From Verrucomicrobiota bacterium (GTDB lineage: Bacteria; Verrucomicrobiota; Verrucomicrobiia; Verrucomicrobiales; Verrucomicrobiaceae): 64,000 bases of DNA. The stretch lies in the NCBI GenBank assembly GCA_025360015.1, contig JANYCZ010000001.1, forward strand, positions 62,001 through 126,000, in the 5' to 3' direction. Position 1 is the stretch's first letter; the number at the start of each line of letters is the position of its first letter. Positions 27,044 through 37,705 of this stretch are shown here, one piece after another. Under the pieces are notes generated by a model. That model saw only the letters and a program-made list of their open reading frames with translations, did no database searches and was not told the origin of the DNA. The position numbers and the translations under genes are program-made.

Positions 27044-28222
27044 ATGCGCATACTGCATGTGATTCCATCGCTCTCCCCGAGCTCCGGCGGGCCCAGCGTG
27101 GCACTGCCCGCGATGGCATGGTCACTGGCCGTCCTGGGGGTGAACGTCACCGTGCTCACCACGGACGATGACGGACCTGGACGACGGCTGGCTGATGTGA
27201 AGCATGGCGTGGCGATGGATCAAGGCGGTTGGACGTTGATCCGCTTTCCGAAGCAGACGGAGTTCTACAAAGTTTCTTTGCCCATGCACCGATGGCTGCG
27301 CGCTCATGTGCGTGAGTTTGATCTCGTGCACATTCATGCGGTGTTCTCTTTTGTCAGCCTGGCGGCGGGCCGCGCAGCCGCTGCAGCAGGGGTTCCTTTC
27401 ATTGTGCGCCCGCTCGGGGTGCTGAACTGCTGGGGTATGGAAAACCGGCGGCGGCGGGTGAAAGCTCTCTCGTTTCGCTGTTTGGAGCTGCCGTTGCTCC
27501 GTCGCGCAGCCGCCGTGCATTACACCAGTCATCTGGAACGACAGGAAGCAGCACGCTTCGGCCTCACCAATCTCCAGTGTGTGATTCCCATTGGCATTGA
27601 TCCTGTCCCTTTCACTTCCTTGCCGCCCGCTGCAATCTTTGCCTCAAAACACCCGGAGGCAGCCAAAACACGCAACCTCCTCTTTCTCTCCCGCATTGAT
27701 GTGAAAAAGGGCCTGGACCTGCTGATCACCGCGTTTGCACGCATCGCTCCACAGCAGTCGGACGTGCGGCTGGTCATTTGCGGTGCGGGCGATCCTGCGT
27801 TCATCGGGTCCTTAAAAAATCTCGCTGCGAGTTTGGGCGTCTCCGCACGAATCACTTGGGCGGGCCAGTTGGCTGGAGAGATGCGCCTTGCCGCTTTTGC
27901 TGCCGCGCAGATGTTTGTGCTGCCTTCGCATTCGGAAAATTTTGGCATTGCTCTGCTAGAGGCGATGGCTGCCGGTCTGCCCTGCATCTCGACAGATCAA
28001 GTGGCGCTGGCGGCAGATGCCGCACGTGATGGCGGGGTGAAGCTCGCTGCACGTGAGCCGTCGGCGCTGGCAGAGGCGATGAATGATCTCCTCGACTCCA
28101 AACAGCAGCGCGAGGCGCTTTCCCACGCTGCGCAGAAACTGGTGCGCGAGCGTTACTCGCTGAGCGCCATGGGGCAGGGATTGCATCAACTTTATCAGGA
28201 CATCCTTCACCCCTCAGTCTAA
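27044..28222 (+). CDS. Glycosyltransferase family 4
   Basis: A 392-aa GT-B transferase. The N-terminal loop reads RILHVIPSLSPSSGGPSVAL, the LVHIHAVFSFVSLAAG strand follows, and the domain continues with RPLGVLNCWGMENRRRRVK, typical of the WcaI/PssF-like branch. The donor domain has LLFLSRIDVKKGLDLLITAF, LVICGAGDPAF and the E-x7-E site in SHSENFGIALLEAMAAGLP. ATG 27044 is preferred over the TTG one codon earlier. The stop is 3 bases before the next gene. Confidence 0.92.
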   Translation: MRILHVIPSLSPSSGGPSVALPAMAWSLAVLGVNVTVLTTDDDGPGRRLADVKHGVAMDQGGWTLIRFPKQTEFYKVSLPMHRWLRAHVREFDLVHIHAVFSFVSLAAGRAAAAAGVPFIVRPLGVLNCWGMENRRRRVKALSFRCLELPLLRRAAAVHYTSHLERQEAARFGLTNLQCVIPIGIDPVPFTSLPPAAIFASKHPEAAKTRNLLFLSRIDVKKGLDLLITAFARIAPQQSDVRLVICGAGDPAFIGSLKNLAASLGVSARITWAGQLAGEMRLAAFAAAQMFVLPSHSENFGIALLEAMAAGLPCISTDQVALAADAARDGGVKLAAREPSALAEAMNDLLDSKQQREALSHAAQKLVRERYSLSAMGQGLHQLYQDILHPSV

Positions 28223-28225
28223 TCG

Positions 28226-28990
28226 GTGAAATCTGCGAACATCACCCCTCTGATCCTCACCTGGAATGAGGAGCCCAATCTGCGGCGTTGTCTGGAACGT
28301 TTGCACTGGGCACGGGACATTGTCATCATCGACAGCGGCAGCACGGACGCGACGGCGCAGATTGCCGCCGAATACCCGAATGCACGTCTCATCACGCGTC
28401 CCTTCGACGATCATACTTCGCAGTGGAACTTTGGCATCGATGCGGTGCGCACACCGTGGGTGCTCGCTTTGGATGCGGATTATGGACTTGGCGACGGCTG
28501 GGTGCAGGAGCTCGCCGCACTGCCCGAGGTTCCGGACTGTGATGCCTTCTTTGCCTCCTTCCGCTATTTGATTCAAGGCAAACCCTTGCGGTCCTGCTTG
28601 TATCCTCCACGCGCGGTGCTGTTCCGCCAAGACCGCTGCCGCTACCGGCAGGACGGGCATACGCAACTGCTGCACATTTCCGGCAAGACCGGCGTGCTGA
28701 ACTCGAAGATCGACCACGATGACCGCAAGCCTCTTTCACACTGGCTTGCCTCGCAAGACAAGTACGCCAGGCTCGAAGCGGAGAAACTGCTCACTCTTGC
28801 TTCTGCGGATCTGAGTTTGCAGGACCGCATCCGCCGCACGATGATCCTCGCCCCCATGATTGTGTTCGCCTACACGCTGCTGGTTCGTGGTGCCATTTTA
28901 GACGGCTGGCACGGCTGGTATTACACCTTCCAGCGCACCCTCGCGGAGCTGCTGTTGTCTCTCCGTCTGGTTGAAAAACGTTTTAGTTAA
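28226..28990 (+). CDS. Glycosyltransferase family 2 (WaaE/LgtF-like)
   Basis: A 254-aa GT-A transferase starting with GTG at 28226. TPLILTWNEEPNLRRCLERL and IVIIDSGSTDATAQIA are strong GT2 WaaE-type signatures, ALDADYGLG gives the DxD, and KIDHDDRKPLSHWLASQDKY is the characteristic block before the C-terminal amphipathic helices that associate with the membrane. WaaE-like enzymes add a glucose or similar sugar to lipid-linked glycans. It starts 3 bases after the previous gene and ends 12 bases before gmd. Confidence 0.9.
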   Translation: MKSANITPLILTWNEEPNLRRCLERLHWARDIVIIDSGSTDATAQIAAEYPNARLITRPFDDHTSQWNFGIDAVRTPWVLALDADYGLGDGWVQELAALPEVPDCDAFFASFRYLIQGKPLRSCLYPPRAVLFRQDRCRYRQDGHTQLLHISGKTGVLNSKIDHDDRKPLSHWLASQDKYARLEAEKLLTLASADLSLQDRIRRTMILAPMIVFAYTLLVRGAILDGWHGWYYTFQRTLAELLLSLRLVEKRFS

Positions 28991-29002
28991 GCCACCCACG
29001 AT

Positions 29003-30010
29003 ATGAAAAAAGCACTCATCACCGGCATCACCGGCCAAGACGGTTCTTACCTGGCGGAGCTTCTGCTGAGGAAGGGCTATGAGGTGCATGGCGTCATCCG
29101 GCGCTCCTCCAGTTTCAACACCGGGCGGATCGATCACATCTACCAGGACCCGCATGTGGATGATGCCCGACTGCGGCTTCACTACGGCGATCTGGCGGAT
29201 GCGGTGCAGATGGTGAAGCTGCTCTACGCACTGCAGCCGGATGAGATCTACAACCTCGGGGCGCAGTCGCATGTGAAGGTGTCGTTCGACATCCCGGAGT
29301 ACACCGGGGATGTGGATGGGCTGGGCACGCTGCGCATTCTGGAGGCAATCCGCGAATCGGGGTTGATGAAAAAGACGCGCTTCTACCAAGCCTCGTCCTC
29401 GGAGATGTTTGGCAAGGTGCAGGAGGTGCCGCAGACGGAGCAGACGCCGTTCTGGCCGCGCTCGCCCTATGGCTGCGCGAAGGTCTTCGCCCACTGGCTG
29501 ACGGTGAACTACCGCGAGAGCTACGGCCTGCACGCGAGCAGCGGTATTCTTTTCAACCATGAGTCGCCACGCCGAGGGGAGACCTTTGTCACCCGCAAGA
29601 TCACCCGCGCAGCCACACGCATCAAGCTGGGCCTGCAGGACAAGCTCTTTCTCGGCAATCTGGATGCGAAGCGCGACTGGGGCTTTGCCGGTGAGTATGT
29701 GGAAATGATGTGGCTCATGCTGCAGCAGGCGCAGCCGGATGATTACGTCATCGCCACGAATGAAACCCACAGCGTGCGCGAGTTTTGCCAGGAGACCTTT
29801 GCCCTTCTCGGTCTCGACTGGGAGCAACACGTGGTGCATGACGCCCGCTATGAGCGCCCCGCCGAGGTGGAGCTGCTCATTGGCGATCCAGCCAAGGCGC
29901 GCAAGCAGCTCGGCTGGGAGCCGAAGGTGAAGTTCAAGGAACTGGTGAAAATAATGGTGGATGCCGATCTCAAGCTCGCTGAACACGAGTCCAGGATGAA
30001 AAATCTCTGA
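29003..30010 (+). CDS. gmd: GDP-mannose 4,6-dehydratase
   Basis: A 335-aa extended short-chain dehydrogenase that converts GDP-mannose to GDP-4-keto-6-deoxymannose. [15 protein letters not shown] sits at the N-terminus, [17 protein letters not shown] is the GMD cofactor loop, [17 protein letters not shown] gives the catalytic Ser/Glu region, [10 protein letters not shown] the YxxxK, and [20 protein letters not shown] the substrate block. Together with fcl, 3 bases later, it forms the GDP-L-fucose route. It has much stronger GC bias than the FkbM genes. No doubt about function. Confidence 0.97.
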   Translation: MKKALITGITGQDGSYLAELLLRKGYEVHGVIRRSSSFNTGRIDHIYQDPHVDDARLRLHYGDLADAVQMVKLLYALQPDEIYNLGAQSHVKVSFDIPEYTGDVDGLGTLRILEAIRESGLMKKTRFYQASSSEMFGKVQEVPQTEQTPFWPRSPYGCAKVFAHWLTVNYRESYGLHASSGILFNHESPRRGETFVTRKITRAATRIKLGLQDKLFLGNLDAKRDWGFAGEYVEMMWLMLQQAQPDDYVIATNETHSVREFCQETFALLGLDWEQHVVHDARYERPAEVELLIGDPAKARKQLGWEPKVKFKELVKIMVDADLKLAEHESRMKNL

Positions 30011-30013
30011 AGC

Positions 30014-30952
30014 ATGATGAAGCTGTTTATTTCCGGGCATACCGGCATGGTGGGAGGTGCGCTGGTACGGCGGTTCCAGAAGGTGCCGGACGTCACCCTC
30101 ATCACGCGCACACGCCAGGAGCTCAATCTGGCGGATCAGGCGGCGGTGGCGGCGTTCTACGAGGCGGAAAGGCCGGACGCTGCGATCATCGCTGCAGGCA
30201 AGGTGGGCGGCATTCATGCCAACAGCACCTATCCCGCCGAGTTCATTTACGAAAACCTCGCCATTGCAAGTCATTGCATCCACAGCGCCTGGACCTCCGG
30301 CGTGCAGCGGCTGCTCTTCCTCGGCAGCTCCTGCATCTATCCCAAGCTGGCACCCCAGCCCATCACGGAGGACAGCCTGCTCTCTTCCGCGCTGGAGCCG
30401 ACCAATGAGGCCTACGCCATCGCCAAAATCGCGGGCGTGAAAATGGCTGAGTACTACCGCAAGCAGTACGGCGTGGTCTATCATTCCGCCATGCCGACCA
30501 ATCTCTTCGGCCCTGGTGACAACTACCACCCGCAAAATTCCCACGTCATGCCCGCGCTCATCCGGCGCTTTCATGCGGCCAAGGAGGCAGGGCACAGCGA
30601 AGTGCCCGCCTGGGGCACCGGCAGCCCGCGCCGCGAGTTCCTGCATGTGGATGATCTCGCAGACGCCTGCGCCTTTCTGCTCCAGTTGGAAGATCCGCCG
30701 GACCTCGTCAATGTCGGCTTCGGCACGGACATCACCATTCGCGCGCTCGTGGAGCTCGTGGCCGAGATCGTGGGCTACACCGGGCAGATCGTGTGGGATG
30801 AATCCAAGCCCGATGGCACCCCGCGCAAGCTGCTCGACACTTCGCGCATCCATCAGCTTGGCTGGCAGCCGGCCATCCCGCTCAGAGAGGGGCTGGAGCA
30901 CACCTATCAGGCCTTCTTGGAAGAGCTGCATTCGCACCGGCTGCGTAGTTAA
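30014..30952 (+). CDS. fcl: GDP-L-fucose synthase
   Basis: A 312-aa epimerase/reductase that converts the product of Gmd into GDP-L-fucose. [10 protein letters not shown] lies at residues 8-17, [17 protein letters not shown] carries the catalytic Ser/Cys, [20 protein letters not shown] the YxxxK, and [25 protein letters not shown] is the fucose-synthase block. A fucose-type sugar is therefore probably a component of the glycan made by this locus. It sits between gmd and a WbuB-like transferase with 3-base spacings, so all three are one transcription unit. Confidence 0.97.
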   Translation: MMKLFISGHTGMVGGALVRRFQKVPDVTLITRTRQELNLADQAAVAAFYEAERPDAAIIAAGKVGGIHANSTYPAEFIYENLAIASHCIHSAWTSGVQRLLFLGSSCIYPKLAPQPITEDSLLSSALEPTNEAYAIAKIAGVKMAEYYRKQYGVVYHSAMPTNLFGPGDNYHPQNSHVMPALIRRFHAAKEAGHSEVPAWGTGSPRREFLHVDDLADACAFLLQLEDPPDLVNVGFGTDITIRALVELVAEIVGYTGQIVWDESKPDGTPRKLLDTSRIHQLGWQPAIPLREGLEHTYQAFLEELHSHRLRS

Positions 30953-30955
30953 GAC

Positions 30956-32173
30956 ATGAAAGTTCTCCTGCTCAATCAGTGCTTCTACCCGGATCACGTG
31001 GCCACCGCGCAGCATCTCACGGATCTCGCGCATGAGCTGGTCAAATGCGGCCATCAGGTGACGGTCGTCGCCGCATCGCGTGGTTACGACAATCCTGCCA
31101 TCCGCTACCCCGTGCGCGAGACCTGGCGGGGCATGGACATCCGCCGCATCTGGACACCGGGCCTCGGCAAGCGTGCCAAGTGGCGGCGGCTGGTGGACTT
31201 CGCCATCTTCTGGGGCAATGCCACACGCATCCTGCTCTTCATGCCACGCCAGGACGTCACCGTCTGCCTCACCTCGCCGCCGCTCATCTCCACGCTTGGC
31301 ACCCTCATGGCCAGGCTCAAAGGCGGCGCGGTCGTGCCGTGGGTGATGGATTTAAATCCCGATGAAGCCGTCGCCGCAGGCTGGCTCAAGGCCGGCGGCT
31401 TCGTCGAGCGCACGCTCACCTTCATCCAAAACTGGAGCTTCCGCCGCGCCTCCCGCATCATCGCGCTGGACCGCTTCATGGCCGAGCGCTTGATGGCCAA
31501 AGGCGTGCGCGCCGAGGTCATCCATACCGATGCCCCATGGTCGCACGATCAGGCCATCCAGTATGATGTGACGGCGCGCGAGGCCTTCCGCTCCGAGCAC
31601 GGACTCACGGACAAATTCGTCGTCATGTACTCTGGCAATCACAGCCCCTGTCATCCGCTGGATGCCGTGCTGGCGGCGGCGCAGGAGATGCAGGGAGACG
31701 AGCGCCTGCACTTCCTCTTTGTCGGCGGTGGCAGCGAGTTCAAAAAAGTGCAGGCATTCGAAAAAGCGCACGCGCTCAAAAACATCACCTGCCTGCCGTA
31801 TCAGCCCATGGAAAAATTGTCCGGCTCGCTCTCAGCGGCGGATCTGCATCTCGTCGTCATGGGAGATCCCTTTGTGGGCATCGTCCATCCCTGCAAGATC
31901 TACAACATCCTCACCCTCGGCATACCCTTCCTCTTCATCGGCCCGGATCGCAGCCACGGCTCCGACCTCGCGCGGCGGTTGAATGTCCCCGCGCACGGCC
32001 GCGTCGCGCACAATGGTGATGTTCCTGCCATCGTGCAGCAGATCCGTGAAGCGATGGCCCTGGGCCCGCAGCCGGTCAATGCCGCCGCCAAAGCCCTCGG
32101 CGCGGAGTTCTCCCACTCGGTGCTCTGCCCGCAGCTGGTGCAGGTCATTGAGCTGGCTGCAGCACGCGCTTGA
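30956..32173 (+). CDS. WbuB-like glycosyltransferase family 4
   Basis: A 405-aa GT-B transferase of the WbuB/WcaI type. MKVLLLNQCFYPDHVATAQHLTDLA is the characteristic start of that group, followed by VTVVAASRGYDNPAIRYP, LTSPPLISTLG, and PWVMDLNPDEAVAAGWLK. The donor domain has VVMYSGNHSPCHPLDAVL, LHFLFVGGGSEFKKVQAF and ADLHLVVMGDPFVGIVHPCKIYNILTLG. Members often transfer L-fucose or N-acetylfucosamine, which agrees with gmd and fcl directly upstream; that specificity is inference. This is the last gene of the locus. Confidence 0.92.
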   Translation: MKVLLLNQCFYPDHVATAQHLTDLAHELVKCGHQVTVVAASRGYDNPAIRYPVRETWRGMDIRRIWTPGLGKRAKWRRLVDFAIFWGNATRILLFMPRQDVTVCLTSPPLISTLGTLMARLKGGAVVPWVMDLNPDEAVAAGWLKAGGFVERTLTFIQNWSFRRASRIIALDRFMAERLMAKGVRAEVIHTDAPWSHDQAIQYDVTAREAFRSEHGLTDKFVVMYSGNHSPCHPLDAVLAAAQEMQGDERLHFLFVGGGSEFKKVQAFEKAHALKNITCLPYQPMEKLSGSLSAADLHLVVMGDPFVGIVHPCKIYNILTLGIPFLFIGPDRSHGSDLARRLNVPAHGRVAHNGDVPAIVQQIREAMALGPQPVNAAAKALGAEFSHSVLCPQLVQVIELAAARA

Positions 32174-32363
32174 TCAGCTCGTAGCTGGAGAAGCGCCCAG
32201 CAGCCGAGAAATCGTGGTCCGCATCGGGGTGGACTACTTGCAGGTGTGACTGAGCACAACGCAGCTTAAACAAGGGTGGAGCTGTGCCAGCGACGTTTAC
32301 GATGCCAACAAAATTACCGGGCGCTTGGCGTGACGCCTACGCTTGTTCAGCCGGTTTTGATAA

Positions 32364-32843
32364 CTATCGCCCCCCGGCTCTTTCTTGATGGTTCATTTTC
32401 TGATACGATTCAATATATGGACGCGATAAATCCTTGGGTATTCCAAGCGTAACCCATCCATGTAATGGTCCGCTAGCATCCACGATGATAAAATCATAGT
32501 TATAAACACTGCCTTCATGGAGATCGACAGAATAAAATTGTCTACCCCGTCGAAACTCCGCAATTCCTATTTCCATTCCATGAATTCGCTCTTCCCATAG
32601 TCTCGCCTCAGTAATCAACTTGATGAATTGAGTTTTTTGTTCTGCTGAATTGAAAACAAATTGAAAAAAATCTTTGGATCTTACCACTGTAAGATCCTGA
32701 CTCAGAAGATCCGTAACAAATTGGTCCCTTATTAACTTTGGTTCCGTATCAGGTTTTATGAGGTAAGAACCTAATAATATAATTAATGCCACAACCATTG
32801 GTGGCATTAATTTCAGTGAGATCTTTTTAAGGCCGGCATGCAT
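32364..32843 (-). CDS. Hypothetical protein with N-terminal membrane anchor, A+T-rich
   Basis: A 159-aa protein not assigned to a family. A hydrophobic stretch (about residues 12-30, LMPPMVVALIILLGSYLI) is followed by a charged soluble part with no Cys pairs or known motif. The coding sequence is far richer in A and T than everything around it, which suggests recent acquisition. It begins immediately beyond the broken end of a hydrolase pseudogene on the same strand and lies opposite in direction to the polysaccharide locus. Codon usage without internal stops and the sensible membrane segment favour a real gene. No ribosome-binding site is obvious. Confidence 0.6.
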   Translation of the reverse strand: MHAGLKKISLKLMPPMVVALIILLGSYLIKPDTEPKLIRDQFVTDLLSQDLTVVRSKDFFQFVFNSAEQKTQFIKLITEARLWEERIHGMEIGIAEFRRGRQFYSVDLHEGSVYNYDFIIVDASGPLHGWVTLGIPKDLSRPYIESYQKMNHQERAGGR

Positions 32844-32914
32844 AAAGTTGTGGGGGGCAAAAGGATGGGTCTCTGCGCATGCACACTTGTCAATTTCAAA
32901 TGGTATCTCCTTAT

Positions 32915-33434
32915 CGCCGCCAGCAGTGGATAGCTGGGCGAGAGCGTGACGAAGCCCTGCTCCGCAAGCTCCTGCTCATACTGCCGGTGCGCCTTGCCAC
33001 CGAGTCCTACCACCACCTGGAAGCCGATCTTGTTCTCCGTCGGGTGCAGGCACAGCACCGCAGGCGTCCTCTTTCCGTCGAGCCGCTTTGGGAATGCACA
33101 GATAGGCTGGCACCTGGCCGCCGGGCTGGGAGGTGTAGTGATCAGCCGCCGCACGTAGCTGCCGCAGTCCGTTTCCTTCAGCACCTGCGGCGGCAGGGCG
33201 CAGCGCAGGTCTGGGCCGGGCCGGGCAGGGACCTGCGACGCGCTGAAACCCCGCCAGCGCCTCCACACGGCGCGGCTCCCACTCAGCCGCGCTGGTGGCG
33301 GTCTTCTTCGTCCCGTCCTGCGCACGATATTCCAGGAGGTTTGTGCGGCTTAGGCCCCGAATCGGTGGCATCTCCGCCGAGAAAGCAAAGCAGGGCAGGG
33401 AGAGGAAAAACAAAACGCGGCGGATGGGAGCCAT
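32915..33434 (-). pseudogene. Frameshifted, 3'-truncated alpha/beta hydrolase (dienelactone-hydrolase/acetyl-xylan-esterase-like)
   Basis: Reading leftward from 33434 a secretory start MAPIRRVLFFLSLPCFAFSA is followed by a hydrolase N-terminus (EWEPRRVEALAGFQRV). The similarity then jumps to another frame (VLKETDCGSYVRRLI), back to the first (TSQPGGQVPAYLCIPK) and again to the second (KRTPAVLCLHPTENKIGFQ, LGGKAHRQYEQELAEQGFV, SPSYPLLA). At least three frame changes are thus needed, and the nucleophile-bearing C-terminal half is absent. The A+T-rich gene at 32364-32843 starts just beyond the break. The intact ancestor would have been an exported esterase-like enzyme. Confidence 0.78.
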
Positions 33435-33472
33435 ACGCCGCGTGGTCGGGAATGTTTAAGCTCGCGTCTGGA

Positions 33473-34165
33473 TTAGTCGTCCCTGCGCCCACCCAGCAGC
33501 ATCATGGCGTAGTAGAGGAAGGTCCCCAGCGCGCTGATAAAAGCCGCCACATACGTCAGAGCCGCCGCATCCAGCACCCGGCTCATCGCCACGGTTTCCT
33601 CCCCGGGGGCGATCGCTCCCGTGCTGGCCAGCACGCGCTTGGCGCGGGCCGTGGCGTCAAACTCCACCGGCAGCGTGATGAGTTGAAACAGCATCACCAC
33701 GCCAAAGCACAGGGCAAGGATGGGCAGGGCGATCCGGGGCGCGAGATAGAACAAGCCAAACCCGACAAACGGAATGACCTGCCCGGCCAGAGTGGTGATG
33801 CCCACGGCCGCCATGCGCCACTGCAGCGGGGCGTAAAGCTGCTGGTGCTGGAGGGCGTGCCCGCACTCATGCGCCGCCACCCCCAGCGCGGCCACGTTCG
33901 TGCCATAGTAGTTTTCTTCGCTCAGCATGAGCTGCTTGTTCGTCGGGTCGTAGTGGTCGCTGAGCTGCCCGCGGATCGGGCTGATGCTGACATCGCGGAT
34001 GCCATTGAGGTCCAGGATGCGCTGCGCGATCTGCGCCCCAGAAAGGCCCGAGCGCGCAGGTACCTGTGAGTAGCGGGCATAGGCGCTCTTCACGCGCCAG
34101 GAGGCCAGCATGGACAGCGCCATGGTGCCAAACAACAGCAGGAGATAGAATGGATCAAAGTGCAT
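33473..34165 (-). CDS. YugP-like membrane zinc metallopeptidase
   Basis: A 230-aa protein of the Zn_peptidase_2/YugP family. An N-terminal membrane segment (FYLLLLFGTMALSMLASW) is followed by SGAQIAQRILDLNGI, the block containing NKQLMLSEENYYG and the metal-binding AAHECGHALQH (HExxH). Further membrane helices and the FDATARAKRVL segment, containing the third-ligand region of the family, follow. The start ATG at 34165 is used because the protein then begins MHFDPFYLLL; a longer frame upstream lacks similarity. It is divergent with the gene at 34310. Physiological substrate unknown. Confidence 0.9.
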   Translation of the reverse strand: MHFDPFYLLLLFGTMALSMLASWRVKSAYARYSQVPARSGLSGAQIAQRILDLNGIRDVSISPIRGQLSDHYDPTNKQLMLSEENYYGTNVAALGVAAHECGHALQHQQLYAPLQWRMAAVGITTLAGQVIPFVGFGLFYLAPRIALPILALCFGVVMLFQLITLPVEFDATARAKRVLASTGAIAPGEETVAMSRVLDAAALTYVAAFISALGTFLYYAMMLLGGRRDD

Positions 34166-34309
34166 GAGTTTTGTGAATGGAATGGGTTCACCATTGAATA
34201 CGCACCGCCGCCGCCCTGGGAAGCGCAGGCGCATTGCAAAACGGCGCGCAGATTGTCACACGAAATCCCGTGTTGCTTCCACACGAGGCTGCGATTGAAT
34301 CAGCCGATC

Positions 34310-35047
34310 ATGGAAACCGCCCCCACTTCTTCCGCTCTCCCGGCTTCGGAGCCCATCCTCTGCCACGTCACACCCTGGTATTACCGCCGCATGGGCATGC
34401 TGGCCGGGCTGTGCCTCATCTTCGGCCTGGTGTTTCTCTACGACGGCCTGTGGGGCTATCCCAAGGTGGTGGCGCTCGCACAGAAGAAGGAGTGGTTCAT
34501 GAAGGAGTTCCTGCCCTCGTTTGAAGCCGCCAAAAAAGAAGGACGCATGGCGCAGTGGATGGCGGATGCCGAAGCCAAGGGCCTGCCCACCGGCGTGGAT
34601 GGCGATGTGCCGCGCTGGAAAAGCTACGCCGCGAAGAACGGCTGGGAGGAGGACCCCAAGCTCTTCAGCGACCGCGAGATCGCCGAGCAGTTTTATTTTG
34701 CTTACGGCTGCTTTGCCGGCGCGCTCATCACGGTCATCCTGATCCTGCTCAATCGCGGCAAGGTGCTGCGCGGAGAGGCAGACCACTGGGTGACACCTGA
34801 GCGCGTGCAAATCCGCTACGCCGATGTCTTCCGCGTGGACAAGCGCAAGTGGGAGCACAAGGGGCTCGCCTACGCCTCGTATCGCACCAGCAGCGGCGCA
34901 GAGAAAAGCGCCGTGATCGACGATCTCAAATACGGCGGCGCAGACCAAATTTTGGAACGTTTGCTCGCCAGTTTCAGCGGAGAATTGATCGAAAAAGTCA
35001 GCGAACCTGAGAGCGCCGAATCCGCGCCTGCCACGTTGGAAAAATAA
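34310..35047 (+). CDS. Hypothetical protein with two membrane segments
   Basis: A 245-aa protein starting METAPTSSALPASEP at 34310, which follows a clean upstream region divergent from the zinc peptidase gene. Two hydrophobic helices are visible, about residues 28-46 (GMLAGLCLIFGLVFLYDGLW) and 133-152, flanking a soluble region with many Lys/Glu residues. The C-terminal 95 residues (ADVFRVDKRKWEHKGLAYASY) look like a compact soluble domain. I do not recognise the family. It sits 96 bases before acpP and could be a Verrucomicrobiota-specific protein. Confidence 0.75.
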   Translation: METAPTSSALPASEPILCHVTPWYYRRMGMLAGLCLIFGLVFLYDGLWGYPKVVALAQKKEWFMKEFLPSFEAAKKEGRMAQWMADAEAKGLPTGVDGDVPRWKSYAAKNGWEEDPKLFSDREIAEQFYFAYGCFAGALITVILILLNRGKVLRGEADHWVTPERVQIRYADVFRVDKRKWEHKGLAYASYRTSSGAEKSAVIDDLKYGGADQILERLLASFSGELIEKVSEPESAESAPATLEK

Positions 35048-35143
35048 CGTCACTTCATTGAGTTTGAAAATGGCGGGAATTTCCCCTTGCCAAAGTAAAC
35101 ACAGCCGCTAAAGCTCCGCCCCATCCCAACACCCCCCCAATCT

Positions 35144-35383
35144 ATGGCAGAGAACATCACAGAAAAAGTTAGAGACATCATCGTTGAACAGCTTGGTGTG
35201 AATCCCGAGCAGGTCACCCAAGAAGCTAAGTTCATCGAAGATCTCGGTGCCGACTCCCTCGACACCGTCGAGCTGGTGATGGCCTTCGAGGAAGAATTCG
35301 GCATCGACGTCCCTGACGAAGAGGCTGAAAAGCTTCAGTCCGTGGGCGACGTCGTCCGCTACGTCGAAGAAAACGCCGAGTAA
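35144..35383 (+). CDS. acpP: Acyl carrier protein
   Basis: A 79-aa acidic protein that carries fatty acyl chains on 4'-phosphopantetheine. The attachment Ser is residue 38 in [19 protein letters not shown]. The N-terminal [11 protein letters not shown] and C-terminal [10 protein letters not shown] are standard. It is a single-gene unit: a strong intrinsic terminator follows 29 bases after the stop. A run of seven C lies just before the ATG. No neighbouring fab genes are in the window. Confidence 0.97.
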   Translation: MAENITEKVRDIIVEQLGVNPEQVTQEAKFIEDLGADSLDTVELVMAFEEEFGIDVPDEEAEKLQSVGDVVRYVEENAE

Positions 35384-35411
35384 TACCGGTCTTTTTTAGA
35401 ACATTCGAAAC

Positions 35412-35442
35412 AGCCAGGCGGTTCACTCCGCTTGGCTTTTTT
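35412..35442 (+). terminator. Intrinsic terminator after acpP
   Basis: AGCCAGGCGG (35412-35421) pairs with CCGCTTGGCT (35428-35437), nine Watson-Crick pairs and one G-T, across a six-base loop, followed immediately by a T tract through 35442. It lies 29 bases after the acpP stop and is in the correct orientation to end that transcript. Confidence 0.9.
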
Positions 35443-35444
35443 CT

Positions 35445-35835
35445 TGGTCTTTTTGCAGGCGCGAAGAACCAGCGTGAAGTGATCCGCACACGCCGTGTGC
35501 GGTTCTGGAAGCGTGCGAGGCAGAGGCGCGTGGAATGCTCAAGATTGAACCCAGAGAATGATCTCCCTGCTTTTTCGGACCTCTGCGTTCTCCAAGTTTC
35601 GCTTCGCGGCTACGCAGCTTGCAGTGCAGTTCTGTTTCCCTCTTTCCAAGCCGTTGCACCGCGGAGTCCGGAGAAAAGAGACTCACGAACTTTAGTTCGC
35701 GGGAGCTTTCCACGGCGAGCTGAAGCTCAACCGTACTTTGCTTCGCAGCTGCGGCGGGGCAGGGACGAGAAGAAGCCTGCTTCAGGGCACGCCTCGACAA
35801 GTCCCTGATCTCATCTTTGACCAAACACTCGCCTT
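35445..35835. other. Intergenic region with palindromic repeat, no gene recognised
   Basis: This 390-base gap between acpP and ftsB (convergent) contains a palindrome CCGCACAC-GCC-GTGTGCGG (35484-35502), a small palindrome CGAAC-TTTA-GTTCG (35696-35709), and a run of GAGCT/AAGCTC words nearby. Open frames on both strands have no recognisable similarity and look like translations of repeat sequence. The two palindromes resemble elements at 55972-56038 and 50287-50360. Confidence 0.6.
35484..35502. repeat. Short palindromic element
   Basis: Eight-base perfect arms (35484-35491 and 35495-35502) around a three-base loop. The flanks AGTG(A)T and TTCTGG match the flanks of the element at 55972 (AGTGGT and TGTCTGG), so this is a member of a dispersed family rather than a chance palindrome. 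Confidence 0.7.
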
Positions 35836-36159
35836 TCAAAACCTCAGCACAAACTCACCCTCTTTCTGCAAATGCAGACGGTCACGGGCGGCCATTTCGA
35901 GGTAGGCGTTGTCGTTTTTGATCCACTCCATGCGGCGCAGGAGTTTGTCGCGGTCGGTTTGCAGCACATCGCGCTGCTCTTTGAGCTGCTCGAGTTTCGA
36001 GCGCATCGTGTTCTGCGTGTCGATGGGGTTGTCGCACCACACATACACGACGGGTACAATCAGCAGCAGCAGCACAAAGCGGCCGAGCTTGAGGAATGCG
36101 CGCACCCAGCCGACCCAGGGTGACTGGGGTTCGGATGCGCGCACTTCTCGGTAGTTCAT
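35836..36159 (-). CDS. ftsB: FtsB/DivIC-like septum formation protein
   Basis: A 107-aa membrane-anchored coiled-coil protein. One hydrophobic segment (about residues 28-42, LGRFVLLLLIVPVVYVW) is followed by a heptad-rich helix (TMRSKLEQLKEQRDVLQTDRDKLL) and the C-terminal NDNAYLEMAARDRLHLQKEGE, in which the conserved ARDxL block of FtsB/DivIC is visible. It acts in the divisome with FtsL and FtsQ. It lies 12 bases after eno on the same strand, the common bacterial linkage of enolase with this gene, so the pair is probably one operon. Confidence 0.88.
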   Translation of the reverse strand: MNYREVRASEPQSPWVGWVRAFLKLGRFVLLLLIVPVVYVWCDNPIDTQNTMRSKLEQLKEQRDVLQTDRDKLLRRMEWIKNDNAYLEMAARDRLHLQKEGEFVLRF

Positions 36160-36171
36160 AGGTCTGAGGTC

Positions 36172-37467
<1,296 letters not shown>

Positions 37468-37705
37468 TTATTTAAGTTTTGCTAATTAATTGGGATTTTT
37501 CAAGGAAGGTTTCCAGAAATTTCCGGGGGAGGGCTTCATACACGGCTGCGGCGACCGCTCAAATGGTAGTTTTTGACGATGCAGCAAGAGACGCGCCATG
37601 ATAGGCGCCGAAGGGCAGGGAGATCGTGATTCAGGATAGAGGTCATGCCCGCCACGGATTTTAAAGGACATGTAGCAAATCCATTGCGCTTGGGATGTTT
37701 GTGCC

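Noticed and set aside
28898-31054. A 718-codon open frame on the minus strand opposite gmd and fcl
   Set aside because: It is antisense to three well-recognised genes, with Leu/Arg/His-rich composition typical of a GC-rich antisense frame and no family similarity.
35423-35839. A 138-codon minus-strand frame between acpP and ftsB
   Set aside because: It overlaps the acpP terminator and repeat sequence and has a composition unlike the neighbouring proteins.
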